Origin: Syncephalis plumigaleata | Lineage: Eukaryota > Zoopagomycota > Zoopagomycetes > Zoopagales > Piptocephalidaceae | Assembly: GCA_025201365.1 (NCBI GenBank) | Contig: JAIXMF010000003.1 | Location: 1,860,001-1,924,000, forward strand | DNA: 64,000 bases | Direction: 5' to 3' | Part shown: piece after piece, positions 20,401 to 31,257 of the stretch | How the letters are laid out: each line of letters begins with the position of its first letter | Position numbering within the stretch: position 1 is the stretch's first letter | Made by a program: the position numbers and the translations under genes | The notes under the pieces: model-generated | The model's input: the letters and a program-made list of their open reading frames with translations, nothing else | Told to the model about the DNA's origin: nothing | Database searches by the model: none

Positions 20401-22917
20401 ATCACTGTGTAGAGTTCGTAGAACACCGTTGCCATTACTATTATACCTAGTATTTGCCAAGTGGTGCCATCTATCGATATCCATTTCTTTTCTTTTTGCC
20501 TTACCACCACCATCGTGCGCGTATCCAGTGTATGTGTGTGTACGCTTATACACGCGTAAACAAACAAAAAGCGATCTCTCATCGGAAACTTTTCATCACT
20601 ATTTTATTGGTGGTCTAGTTTTTGCAAGTCACAGTTGTTCGTGCTCTAACCAACATTGAATCGTATTGTTACCGACTTTTACTTTACGTATTCCTTTAAA
20701 ACTTTTGAAATTAATCCACATATACATTCGTACATTTTTCCATTATACTATATTCCTACATTCTCGACGAATACTCCCCTTGAATTTGCTTTATTTTCTT
20801 TTCTTTCTACTCTACTGTTTATTTCCATACTCTCCCTTACAAATATATATATATATTGGCACTAAATTAGGCTGGCCATCCCATCTTAATTTCTACCATT
20901 TCCTTTTTATTACTTACTACCTTGTACGTACGTGTACAATTTGAACACTTTGCAGCAATCCGTTCGTCTCTCCACATCTGTGTGCGTGGTAAGTAGTAGC
21001 AGTAGTAGTAGCATTGATATGTGTGTGTTGATTTGTGGAAACGCCCGACTTGGTGGGTGCTTTGTTTGAATATCTATTTCAATAACAACCAACCAACCAA
21101 TATTGGCGAGGTGCATGTTTCCGCGTGATGACCGCTCATTGACTGAGCCATGTGAGCACGCGCGCATTTGGCGGGTTTTTTCTTGTTCAATAAGCATGAA
21201 TTTTATGCGTAGTAGACACACACAGTGATACAACAATAACAACTACTTGTTGTGATATTGCTTATTGGCAACAAACTATCCGTATGGCAATTGGCTATTT
21301 ATTACTACATATCGTAATGTTGACGTGTATTGTCACATTTGAGAACGGAAGAATTGAACAGACATGCACACACACACACACACACACATGCTGTGACGAT
21401 GATGCTCCTAAAATAAATGACATGATGCTATTCTCTCGTTTCAGATTACGCAGATAAACTGCTTTTCCGGTTCTCTTCCCATCATCGACTATTGCATAAC
21501 ACGTATGTATGTATGTGTGTATGTGTGTGTGTGTGTGTGCCCGCGACCTTGAACATGCCATAGCAATAGAAACAGCAATAATGTTTGGCAGGCTGTTCAA
21601 ATATTTCTTTCTTTCTCTACGCGTATCACGCTGAATTGACGAGGAAATCCCCTTTTTAAACGGGTAAATCCTTCCTTCAATCCTTCCTTTCTTCCTTCTG
21701 TTTAACCTGTCCCTTACTGCTAACTAGTGTAGCGATTATTCTTTTACTATTTACCTCCTACCAATTAATCTTGGCATCCACTCCTTAAGTGCAATTGATT
21801 GATTCATTATAGCGTGTTTATTCGTTTGCGTTTTCACTCTTTCTCGTTCTTACTTTCAAGCTATTAACTTGCATTTATCGCCATTATCATTGATTGCTAT
21901 TACGTGGTCATTATATAACTGCTTTGTTGGGTGAGTAGTAAGTAGCGTGTTGTTGTACCAAGTAGTATCGATTCAAATCGACAGTTGACCGTTTGTGTGT
22001 GTGTGTGTGCCTCTCTCTCTTCCCCTCGCTACTGTTATTTCCATTCCTGTCTGCTTTGTGGTGGCACAAACTGGCCGCGGCCCTCACTCGGTACGATAAC
22101 ACACACATTCAAGTATCCGTACGCCATTACGAGCATACCACAACAATGACACCACTGTTGTATTTGTGATTTTTCATCATATCTCTCTCTCTCTTTCTGT
22201 GTGTTGTGTTGTGTGTTTACGGGCAAGACAAAATATTTTTATGACAGTATCCTCTTTTCTATCAAGAGTACTTGTGGCCTCTCTTTCCTTTACTTTTGCG
22301 CTTTACGTTTATCCTCCTTTTTTTTGTTGTTCGAGTTGGTCCGTCGGCTCGTCACTTCCCCCTTGTCCCGCAAGCTCTGTCTAAATTCCTAACACTCCGC
22401 GCTCCTCTGGTTATTAGGAATTCCGAAAGCGACTGTTTTTTGTAATTGCGACCTTGCAGTTTATTATTATTATTATTATTAGCATACATACAGTGAAGAA
22501 AGAAAGAAAGAAAGAAAGAACGCCTATTCTCCTAAGTGCATACTACCCGGAGATATTTGGCTTGGCTCTTCGTCGGCAATATTTCTTCCTTACTTATCGT
22601 GCTTCAATTCGCTTACTCGCTCGCTTATTTCTTGGCCAATTGTTCTTTGCCTAGAGCGTAGTGAATTCGTTTAAAGCAGTGCTTTTGTGCGCCAACGTCT
22701 TCCTCTCCCTTTCTCACTCTTGCTCACTCTCGCCAATATACGTCTTTTGTTCATACGTTATTCCGTGACTAACTTGACTTTTATTCAAGTAGAATTATCT
22801 ATCAATCACTAGACGACTACTATCGCTTGTCCGTCCATCATACTCGACCAATAAGCAAAGTAAACTGCAACTTTTTTGCACAGGAATAGTATCGTTAAAA
22901 GTCACCTTCTAGTTACC
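17463..22917. other. 5.4-kb noncoding, pyrimidine-rich region upstream of the next gene
   Basis: No convincing gene. The plus strand is strongly C/T-biased from about 18900 to 22870 with many CT, TTC and CTTT tracts. That bias creates many spurious plus-strand frames of 60-127 codons rich in Leu, Ser, Phe and Pro. Repeats include (CA)n near 21368-21388, (TG)n near 21515-21540, (GT)n near 21993-22008 and (GAAA)n at 22498-22520. Several GTAAGT donor-like sites (for example 19329, 20988) and a TTTTTTGCACAG acceptor-like site ending about 22882 suggest a long spliced 5' leader for the gene starting at 22918. Confidence 0.55.
22498..22520 (+). repeat. (GAAA)n microsatellite
   Basis: Five to six GAAA units within the pyrimidine-rich leader region; purines on the plus strand here, opposite to the local bias. 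Confidence 0.85.
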
Positions 22918-24252
22918 ATGCAAAGTATGCTACCTGCACTTTCTGTAACTCGACCTGTTCCGGTCAATGCTGTACGATCTGCTGCCATGAGGAATGCAGC
23001 TTATTTGGCGCATGTTGCATCGGCTCACTCATCGGGTGCCAATACCCCGTTACGTGCTGCCTCTCCATTCCTATCCAGCAGTCTGACTACTACGAATATC
23101 AACGATCAGTCCAAGTTATACCGGCAATATCGCTCCTCGCTTGCTTCTGCAGCCCATATGCAACATCAACATCAATCATCTTCCCCAGTTTCCTCGATCA
23201 TTACCAGTCAAATTAGTAACGAGCAACCTATCTCAACACTAAAATCCGGCAAGAAATCACGTAAATCAAAGCGTACATCGACACGTACCACCGTGCATCA
23301 CTCTACTTCTACGTTCCCGGCTAAATTGCTGCGTTTCATTCTATTACACTTGCCGTTGGCTATCTTTGCCGCCGTACAACTATGCATTGCATTGGTGGTG
23401 GCGCCATTTTTGTTGATGTTTGCCATTGGTGTTGCTTGTGGCACCGCTTTTCTCGCTGCACTCCTTGATATGTGGAATCCATATTGGTGGCGCTTAGTAA
23501 AGGAACACGTAGGATCAGTGTTGCGACCCGCACGTAGCAGCTCATCTCGTCGGTCATCTTCCCCCGCATCATCCACGAGTCCTTCCCGTTCCTTGTCTAG
23601 CAGCAGTACCAGCAGTAGCCATAGCAATGGCAGCGATTCAAAGGAAAAGCAATTGCCCGAGGAGAAACCATTGTATGAACGACTCATTGACGATGAACGT
23701 CGTCGTGTACGTGATGTCACCGAAAAAGTCCGTGCTCGTCGTCGTCATCAACAAGCCGCCTCACTCTCTCAGCTACCATCAGCTTCGTCCATTATGGGTG
23801 CTAGTCTGGTTACTGGTCTTGCCGGCTCCATTGAGACACCATCATCTTACAGCTCATTGCCCACTCGTCGTCAGCATCGACCAACATCGTCCGGTTTACG
23901 TATGTACAAAACGGCCACTTATCCACGATCCGCTATGGATGAAGCAGCCTACCAATCCTCATCCGTGGTGAAGAACAGCAAGCCTATTCTCACCAATGAT
24001 ACTAATTCGAATGGAGGAGCTTCCGCTTCTTATCGTGATGCTACCGCAGAGCTGGCTGCATTATTTAACAATAATAAGCAGAAGCTTCCTTCATCCGATA
24101 GTACTACTACTACTACTACTACTACTGGCACTAGTAGTTTATCTGAAGATTCTACAACAGTACACTTACACTGTTCGCCGATCTTCATGTGTTCCACCGA
24201 GGTAGACGCAGCACGACGCCCGGATCGCGTCGGTATGTCACGTATGGCATAA
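22918..24252 (+). CDS. Membrane protein with Ser/Arg-rich tail, function unknown
   Basis: Frame of 444 residues from the ATG at 22918 (MQSMLPALSVTRPVPVNAVR). A pyrimidine tract plus CAG ending about 22882 looks like a 3' splice site of a 5'-UTR intron. Residues about 150-195 form two adjacent membrane segments (LLRFILLHLPLAIFAAVQL and LVVAPFLLMFAIGVACG). After WNPYWWRLVKEH come a Ser/Arg-rich linker, a charged helix (PLYERLIDDERRRVRDVTEK), more Ser-rich sequence, a Thr run encoded by (ACT)n, and a tail with VHLHCSPIFMC. No recognised domain. A hairpin-anchored protein at ER or lipid-droplet membranes is a guess from shape only. Confidence 0.65.
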   Translation: MQSMLPALSVTRPVPVNAVRSAAMRNAAYLAHVASAHSSGANTPLRAASPFLSSSLTTTNINDQSKLYRQYRSSLASAAHMQHQHQSSSPVSSIITSQISNEQPISTLKSGKKSRKSKRTSTRTTVHHSTSTFPAKLLRFILLHLPLAIFAAVQLCIALVVAPFLLMFAIGVACGTAFLAALLDMWNPYWWRLVKEHVGSVLRPARSSSSRRSSSPASSTSPSRSLSSSSTSSSHSNGSDSKEKQLPEEKPLYERLIDDERRRVRDVTEKVRARRRHQQAASLSQLPSASSIMGASLVTGLAGSIETPSSYSSLPTRRQHRPTSSGLRMYKTATYPRSAMDEAAYQSSSVVKNSKPILTNDTNSNGGASASYRDATAELAALFNNNKQKLPSSDSTTTTTTTTGTSSLSEDSTTVHLHCSPIFMCSTEVDAARRPDRVGMSRMA

Positions 24253-24891
24253 TAAGAGCATGTTATATCATCTCACATTCTGCTTTTTTGTCTGCCTGTC
24301 TGTTTGTCTGCCTTTCTGCCTGCCTACTTGCCTGCCTGCCATTCTTTCTTTTTACTTTTTTTTCTCTTCTACATTTGCATTTCACTTTGCATATTAATCA
24401 TCGCATTTACTTTGATGGCATCTATGCCCTTGCGCCGCATGACTGCCATTCTCTTTCTTTTGACGATTTATACAATATCTATCATCGATCATAAGCGTAC
24501 ATTTATTTTGTCCAATATACACAATGAATTTGTGATTTCTACACGATTGTAACATCAATCAATCAATTTATTGCAAGTGTGCGTGTGTCCTTTGTTTATC
24601 TAGATTATCTCTTACTCGCATGATGCATTAATTCCATGTTATTCAAATGCATGCATAATTACAATGACAATGATATGTACTACAAGAAAGCATATACAAT
24701 CCATATAGTCTATCTGCTCAATAGACAATTAAGATGCCTGAATCTATTACTCAATGACCGCTGTCATCAATCAATACAAGTAGTAGAAAGCGGAGTAATA
24801 ACAAGGAGTTTCAAACTGTTACAAGGCGAATAAACGAGTAGCCTATTCTCTCCTTACACATTTTCTTTCTTGACATTCCATTTATCGCACA
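24253..24891. other. Intergenic; TGCC/TGTC-rich tract
   Basis: This spacer holds a degenerate (CTGC/CTGT) pyrimidine tract at 24283-24345, then CT-rich and AT-rich DNA. Nothing coding is supported. It is the promoter region of the phosphatase gene. Confidence 0.6.
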
Positions 24892-26712
24892 ATGAAGCAT
24901 TGGCATACAACTGCAATATTCTTACTAGTATCGGCACCGTTATACGTGCTACATTCATATATTCCTACCGCTGAAGCTTGTCTACTTAAGAGGAGAACAC
25001 TAGCTTCCACTCCAAATTCTTTACTTACCTATACTCAGTCGTTTGTAGAACAAGATGACTGGTATAACACGCATGCACCACTAGCAACTACTCACGACAT
25101 TCATGATGTATTTATTGGATATGTTCGCCAGTGTCAGTCAAGTAATAACAACAATAGTAATATTCGACTAATCTCGAGAAAGACTGCGTTTGGCTATGGC
25201 TTGGTGTTGTATCCTGACCCAGTACGTGATGCCACGGTAGTACATGATAAACCAGCATTAGAGCCACCTTGCGTTGCATCCAGTAAATCAAAGAAGCAAT
25301 CAACCAAGAATCAAGATCAATTCTGCCAAGTTTGGACGAACAAAAAGATATGGCAACGACTATCTAAGGTACAATTGGACATTGTTAACGAGGAAGATGA
25401 AGATGAAGTGCCTGAATTACTAGACGGTTGGGAAGTAGCAGATCGATATGGTTATGATGCACCACCTGTATTAGCATGGAGAGATGTACGATTTATACCG
25501 CGTCATTTGATAAGGCGTGATCTCGATGTTACCGGTGGGATGGAAGTAGTATACGACTCACCCATTAGTAAATACTTGGTGGCAGATGATGGCGGTATAC
25601 GCTTAGGACAGGGTAAGGACAAGGTGCCATTATTCCAATTAGTGTGTCCACATCAACATCAGAAAACTGGATCTAGTCAGATATCCAATGTCGTTGAATG
25701 GGATGACGCGGAAAGTGAGACATTTCGTTCGGCGGCTGCACTAGCCTCACGTCGTATTGTAGCGATTGGCGATCTACACGGCGATTTCGCCAATACGCTT
25801 AACGTGTATCGTATGGCAAATATCATTGACGAGCATAATCATTGGGCTGGTGGTAATCATACGATATTTGTTCAAACGGTAAATAACATAAAGAACATAT
25901 GAGCACTAATGGTTAACGATGTAATAGGGCGATATTGTTGATCGTGGTCACGATACCATTCTGTTATATGAATTTATGCGCGTTTTGAAAACTGAGGCAT
26001 ACAAGGCAGGTGGACGTGTAGTGCAAGTGTTAGGCAATCATGAGATTATGAATATGGCGGAAGATCTAAGATTCGTAACTGCCGAGGATTACATGTCATT
26101 CGGTGGACCTGAACCGCGTAAGCTTGCATTCTCACAAAAGGGCGAGATTGGCAGGCGACTATACCAGCTACATCTAGTGCATCGTGTGGGCGATACGGTA
26201 TTTGCACACGGTGGCATTAACGAGGAATGGGCTGGACGCGGTGTACGATTGACAAATCGGGATACAACACGCGAATTGCCACCCTATGTAGCAGAGACCG
26301 ACATATATCGACGCTATTATGGCTGGCCTATATTCGGTGATAATGGACCTGCCTGGTATCGTGGCTATGCAGAAGGAGCGGAACATGTCATTTGCCGTTC
26401 TTTGTACAAATCATTAAAGAAGATGAAGGTGAGATATACCAGCAAGTTTATCCATATATATATATATATATAGACATGGAATGCTAATTGTAATGCCAAT
26501 AGGTTAAGCGAATGGTAGTCGGGCATACATGGCAGGCATCGGGTCGCATTCTACCTCGATGTAATAATCGATTCTTTGTCATTGATGTTGGTATATCCTT
26601 TGCTTATGGTAGATATCAAGCAGCATTGGAAATTGCACCGAATGGTAAAGTAACTGGAATATATCCGGATAATCCAGTTGAATTCATATCAGCATCATCT
26701 AGTGATGCTTAA
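24892..26712 (+). CDS. Shewanella-like protein phosphatase (PPP-type metallophosphoesterase), secretory
   Basis: Three exons: 24892-25878, 25928-26428 and 26503-26712, 1698 nt and 565 residues. The N-terminus (HTTAIFLLVSAPLYVLHSYI, then Ala-Glu-Ala) looks like a cleavable signal peptide. The catalytic domain starts about residue 285 with all PPP motifs: GDLHGD, GDIVDRG (made by joining exons 1 and 2), GNHE, AHGGI and VVGHTW (exon 3). The ordering and the spaced GNHEIMNMAEDLR block match Shewanella-like phosphatases, a bacterial-type branch present in fungi, plants and protists. The N-terminal 250 residues hold no domain I recognise. Metal-dependent dephosphorylation is expected; the substrate is unknown, and a lumenal or extracellular location is inferred from the signal peptide. 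The upstream AT-rich DNA has no clear TATA. Confidence 0.85.
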
Positions 26713-26853
26713 GAGATATATATATAATTACAGAAAGAGTATAAGATAGATACACATGAACAATAGTAATAGTCATTATTTGCTTATTAAATTACATTTA
26801 AACTGCATTGTTATTTGATTGATACTAGAAAGTATTACGCTTTTATTTACTTA

Positions 26854-29080
26854 TTATTTACTTTGTACTTGCACTAAAAGTTGATTACCGACTGGGCGTA
26901 GAACAAATCGATGAGTTAGTCGCATATCATTGTCTAACAAGGTGAATTGGAAATATCGCAATAGTTCAACAATGGCAAGTCGAAGCTCCATCCATGCCAG
27001 ACTAGTAAATAGTTAATAGTAACAGAGTTGTTAACACGTAGCTATCATGATTGATTAGCTGATTTGTACTGCTTACTTTCTACCGATACAAGCACGAGGA
27101 CCAATCGAAAAGGTGAGCCAGTGTCTTTGCATTATCGTCAATTGATCCGGACTAGAGGTAAGCCATCGTTCTGGTATGAATGCAGTTGGATCAGGAAACA
27201 CATCAGGGTTCATGTGCATTGTTTGAAAGGACGAGAATATTGAGGTCTAGAAATAGGATAGATAATAAATGTAAGTATCAAATAATAGTATTTATATCTG
27301 ATATTATGATTACATACACCACCAGGTAAATAGTGGCCACCGAGAGTGACACCTTCTTCAGGAACAACACGCGGCAGACCATGCGGTAGAATTGGTCGTA
27401 GTCGCATTGATTCGCGTAGAACTGCTTCAAGGAATGGCATCGATGTAGTAGCTGCATGATCAATCTTTGTATTGGGATCAGGAAATGTGGATTCAACTTC
27501 GGCTACCAGTTGTTCCATGTAATTTGGATGTTTGAGCAATAAATACATAGTCCTATAGTAGTGGATACATTAATATTGCATATTTCTATATATATATTTA
27601 TGACATACCAAGTAAGGGTAAGTGCTGTTGTATCAGTGCCAGCAACCCTAAATACATATAAAGTAATAGTAAATAATTAAGATGCGCTAGTTGAATGTCG
27701 TTCCTGCTTACACTCACATTAATAGGATAATATTCGAGATAATATCTTGATCAGACATGGTGGCACCGGTTTCCACATCCACCGAGGTGATCATTTGCTG
27801 AAGTGTATCCATTCGATCGCAATTAATGATAGCTCTTCGATCATCTAATGATTTCTTTGCAAACTAGAGGCACTGTTAATAACAATGTGATGTGACATTA
27901 GAATGACGAATACTGACGCTTAAAAGTTTCTCGGATGATTTAACTAAGCTTGGAAAGAATATCGGATGGAATAATGAGCCAAGTAGATGTTTCTATAAGA
28001 TTTGTTAGTATTGCAGTATTACAATATGAATTGTAGAGTGTAGCGAATACCTTGACACCAAGATCGGTAGTTGCATCCAACCATTCAATAATGGGATGAT
28101 GCTCTTCAGTGTTGATTAATAGATCGAATGTTTTACCGAAAGCCACCTCTCCAATCACATCCTATTCATAATAATAATGATAACAATAATAATCAACTAC
28201 GTGGTAATAGTATAAACTAGAATGGCACGCTTCTTACAAATGTCATACGATGAAATAGATCGAGTAGGTCGACTACTTCCCCGGTATTGGCACGCTTCCT
28301 AACTACATCAGCTAATCGTCGAATACCTATATCATATAACATTGGTTCTAGATTGTTTAATGCATTAGGTGTGTACGCCGGTGACATTAAACGTTTCTAA
28401 TCAATTACACGAATCAATAACGTATAATAGCGTATAATAATATACTAATATTGATACTCACCTGAATACGATGATAATCAACATCTCTAATCAATCAATG
28501 TAAATTTAGTTGTCTATTCACACACGTATTGTCATAACAATCCTGATTCCCCCCTTACCGAGTAGAAAATATGTTATGGCCACCAAATCGAAATCCATTA
28601 TAGATAGGATCTTTTCTATAATAATGAGTACCTAGGACCTTGCGTACTATATCGGCATCACATATCCAGACGGTTTTAGGACCTACATATAAATAGATAT
28701 ATACGTAGATATAATTAGAGTGATAAACAATAATAATAGTCAAAGTAACTTGCCAGCTCTAACAATAGGTCCATACTTTCTATGTGCCCTAATTACAATA
28801 GAACGGTCGTCACTAGTCAGTTTCATGACGGTATTCACCAGTGAGTATAGTATGGCTGGGCGTGGTCCTGGAATCTTGGCAAGCGGACTTTGATACTCAT
28901 AATATATTATCTGTATACACCAGCAGCAGCAACAACAACAACTCATTAGCTCATTAGCTTGTTATTTATTCGCTCTTTATATATATTACAAACCTGCTTT
29001 ATTATATAAAGAGCAGAGAATACTGCCACAACCTCAAACCATGGTAGTGTTGATAGTAATGACAAGAGTTGTGCGTGCAT
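26854..29080 (-). CDS. Cytochrome P450 monooxygenase
   Basis: Twelve exons on the minus strand: 29080-28994, 28910-28754, 28682-28559, 28486-28462, 28396-28238, 28161-28051, 27992-27918, 27863-27718, 27647-27609, 27552-27318, 27246-27077 and 27001-26854. The CDS is 1476 nt, 491 residues. It has an N-terminal membrane anchor (MHAQLLSLLSTLPWFEVVAV), a Pro-rich hinge KIPGPRP, the I-helix VAGTDTTA, the K-helix ExxR in AVLRESMRLRP, the PERW block and the haem loop FSIGPRACIGR with the Cys ligand. All P450 signatures are intact. It should sit on the ER facing the cytosol and use a reductase partner; the substrate is unknown. Intron 2 (28753-28683) has a GC donor, and the best GT alternative gives a stop at once. 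Exon 4 is 25 nt. It is divergent from the acyltransferase gene. Confidence 0.9.
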
Positions 29081-29636
29081 TCTTCAAGATAACAATAAAC
29101 GAATGTGTAAATATTGGTGAAGTGCCGTTGCTAGTGATAGTAGTGATAGGAGTGATTTCTTTTCTTTCTCTTATATTTCATCATGATGATAAACTGGTAT
29201 TCCCATCTCATGTATCCACAATGACTAAAACTGTTTGGGTATAGGCCTGTATTGCATGTAACACCAGGTTATTGCATGATTGACAAAGGGAAAAAAACAA
29301 TAACAATAACATCATTGATTTATATGTGATGATCTACGACATGCGATTATAAAAACAATGTGCAATGATGATTCGTCGTTGATAACGAGAATACGAGGCA
29401 ACATTCACAAGCCACATTGATGCCGATGTTCCTCTTGCAAAATAATGACAATGTCGAATAAAGTTGATTACCCATGGGCTTTATTGATTATGCTCTCCTG
29501 ACTAAATGAATGGAAAAAGCCTAGCCCAATGATGCAGTCGCGATACATGTGGTGTATAAGCTTGGTCTTCACGTATTTAAGAGCATGTCTGTTGGTTGAG
29601 TTCAGCATGCACTACGTTTATTCTTTAGCTTCTATC
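29081..29636. promoter_or_regulatory. Divergent promoter region shared by P450 and acyltransferase
   Basis: 557 bp between the two proposed starts. An ATG-bearing frame on the plus strand at 29529, in phase with the acyltransferase, would shorten the gap to 448 bp. AT-rich with short A runs; I see no recognisable operator. Confidence 0.4.
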
Positions 29637-31100
29637 ATGACTGTCACTGAACTCTCCGGAAAGCCTGTAACAGGCGCCACTATCCCGAAGCCGACCTACA
29701 TGCTTAAGCCGATGACAAGTAAGGCATCGGGCACGATAGCACTTAATCCAGCCGATGAAGTAGTACCGGGATGCTACATCCGACACTTGTACTTTTATCG
29801 TAATAAGGAGCAATCAGATGCATTTATGCCTACGAAGAAACTGGTGGCTGCACTACATCAAGCACTCGAGCTGCACCCGCTCGTTTACGGCCGTATTCAT
29901 CGTAGGGCCGACAGGAGACTGGAGGTACGACACGGTGCGGATGATGGTATCCCGGTCTACGTAGCGCAGGCGTCGTATGGTTACGAGGTGTTTGAGCCAG
30001 ACTGGGCTCATTCGCGTACGCCAGCGGGACTGGAACCAATTGCCGAGGTCGTCCCCGACGAGACACTACCAACATTCCTCGTGAAGATCACTCGACTTGC
30101 CCGTAATCAGGGTGTGATCATCGGTGTTGCCGGATATCATGCGATGATGGACGGTAATAGCGTTGAAATACTCATGCAAGCATGGGCGGCTATCAGTCGA
30201 GGGGTGCCGCCAGAGCCATCATACCTCGATCGTGGACTAGTTCGTGTCACGGGACCGCCGCAATTCGAGCATCCAGAGTTCCGTTGGTTCCATCAGGAAT
30301 TGGAACCGCCGAGTAATTTCGGTCCTCTCGTACTATTCCATATAAATGAGGAAAAGCTTTCCGCGCTTAAAAACGAGGCATCCCTCCCATTGTCAGGGGA
30401 GAGATTGAGTGGCACGGCTACGGGAGACGAGGTGTACGCGCAACTGAACCGTCAAGTCCCCTGGATATCTACGAATGATGCGTTATGCGCACTCATATGG
30501 CGTGCAGTGACGCGTGCACGACAATTATCGCACGACAAAATGACCAATCTTAGTATTCCAATTAATGCTCGTTCACGATTTAACCCACCATTACCGCGTA
30601 ACTATTTCGGAAATGGTTCACTTGGCTATGAAGCGAATGATCATGTACACCGCTTGATTAATAGTCCGTTAAGCTATGCGGCGCGTTTATTGCGTAAACA
30701 GCAGCAGGACACGGCGAATGCTGCATTCCTACAATCCGCCATCAACTTCTTGGGCACACTACCCGAATCAGACCGAATCCAGCATCCGTATGCCGTATTG
30801 ACCGGTGTCGATTTCCTAATCACCAATCTAAGAAGCTTCGACTTTTACGACATTGACTTTGGCGATGGTCCCGCCATTCAGTTCCGCTTACCTTATGATC
30901 TTTTATCGGCTGCCGCGTATATTGTCAATATGCCCGAGACTAATCCTAGCAAGTCATCCTCACATCATCATCATCATCATCATCATGGTGATAGTGATGG
31001 TGATGGTGGTATACAAGTGTTTATAGGCCTAGACACCGAGTCAATGAGTCGATTGCGTAATGACGAAGAGTTTTGCCAATACGCTACATTCATAGGATAG
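29637..31100 (+). CDS. BAHD-like acyl-CoA-dependent acyltransferase
   Basis: Frame of 487 residues from MTVTELSGKPVTG; starting at 29529 adds 36 residues with a hydrophobic stretch. The catalytic HxxxDG motif is present as YHAMMDG (His about residue 168, Asp about 172). Near residue 406 there is IDFGDG in the position of the structural DFGWG motif. The order of blocks (LVYGRIH, PTFLVKITRL, ISTNDALCALIWRAVTRARQ, then DFLITNLRSFDFYDIDFGDG) fits fungal BAHD-type transferases such as trichothecene O-acetyltransferases. These move an acyl group from CoA to a hydroxyl or amine. The C-terminus has a run of eight His encoded by (CAT)n. Divergent pairing with a P450 suggests, but does not prove, a shared small-molecule pathway. 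Confidence 0.82.
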   Translation: MTVTELSGKPVTGATIPKPTYMLKPMTSKASGTIALNPADEVVPGCYIRHLYFYRNKEQSDAFMPTKKLVAALHQALELHPLVYGRIHRRADRRLEVRHGADDGIPVYVAQASYGYEVFEPDWAHSRTPAGLEPIAEVVPDETLPTFLVKITRLARNQGVIIGVAGYHAMMDGNSVEILMQAWAAISRGVPPEPSYLDRGLVRVTGPPQFEHPEFRWFHQELEPPSNFGPLVLFHINEEKLSALKNEASLPLSGERLSGTATGDEVYAQLNRQVPWISTNDALCALIWRAVTRARQLSHDKMTNLSIPINARSRFNPPLPRNYFGNGSLGYEANDHVHRLINSPLSYAARLLRKQQQDTANAAFLQSAINFLGTLPESDRIQHPYAVLTGVDFLITNLRSFDFYDIDFGDGPAIQFRLPYDLLSAAAYIVNMPETNPSKSSSHHHHHHHHGDSDGDGGIQVFIGLDTESMSRLRNDEEFCQYATFIG

Positions 31101-31257
31101 TTTATGCGGCGATTAGTAGCAATACATTAAAGTGTACATTGTGACGAACCTATTCAATGTTGTCAATTGTGTTGTTTCATCATTTATTAGAGCATTGTTA
31201 TTGTTAGCACTAGAGTATAATTAAAGAGTGATAAACGTTGTAGTATTCTATTCTATT

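Noticed and set aside
18779-20944. Many plus-strand frames of 60-127 codons rich in Leu, Phe, Ser, Pro
   Set aside because: They are translations of C/T-rich tracts, overlap one another in all phases and show no domain or stable codon pattern.
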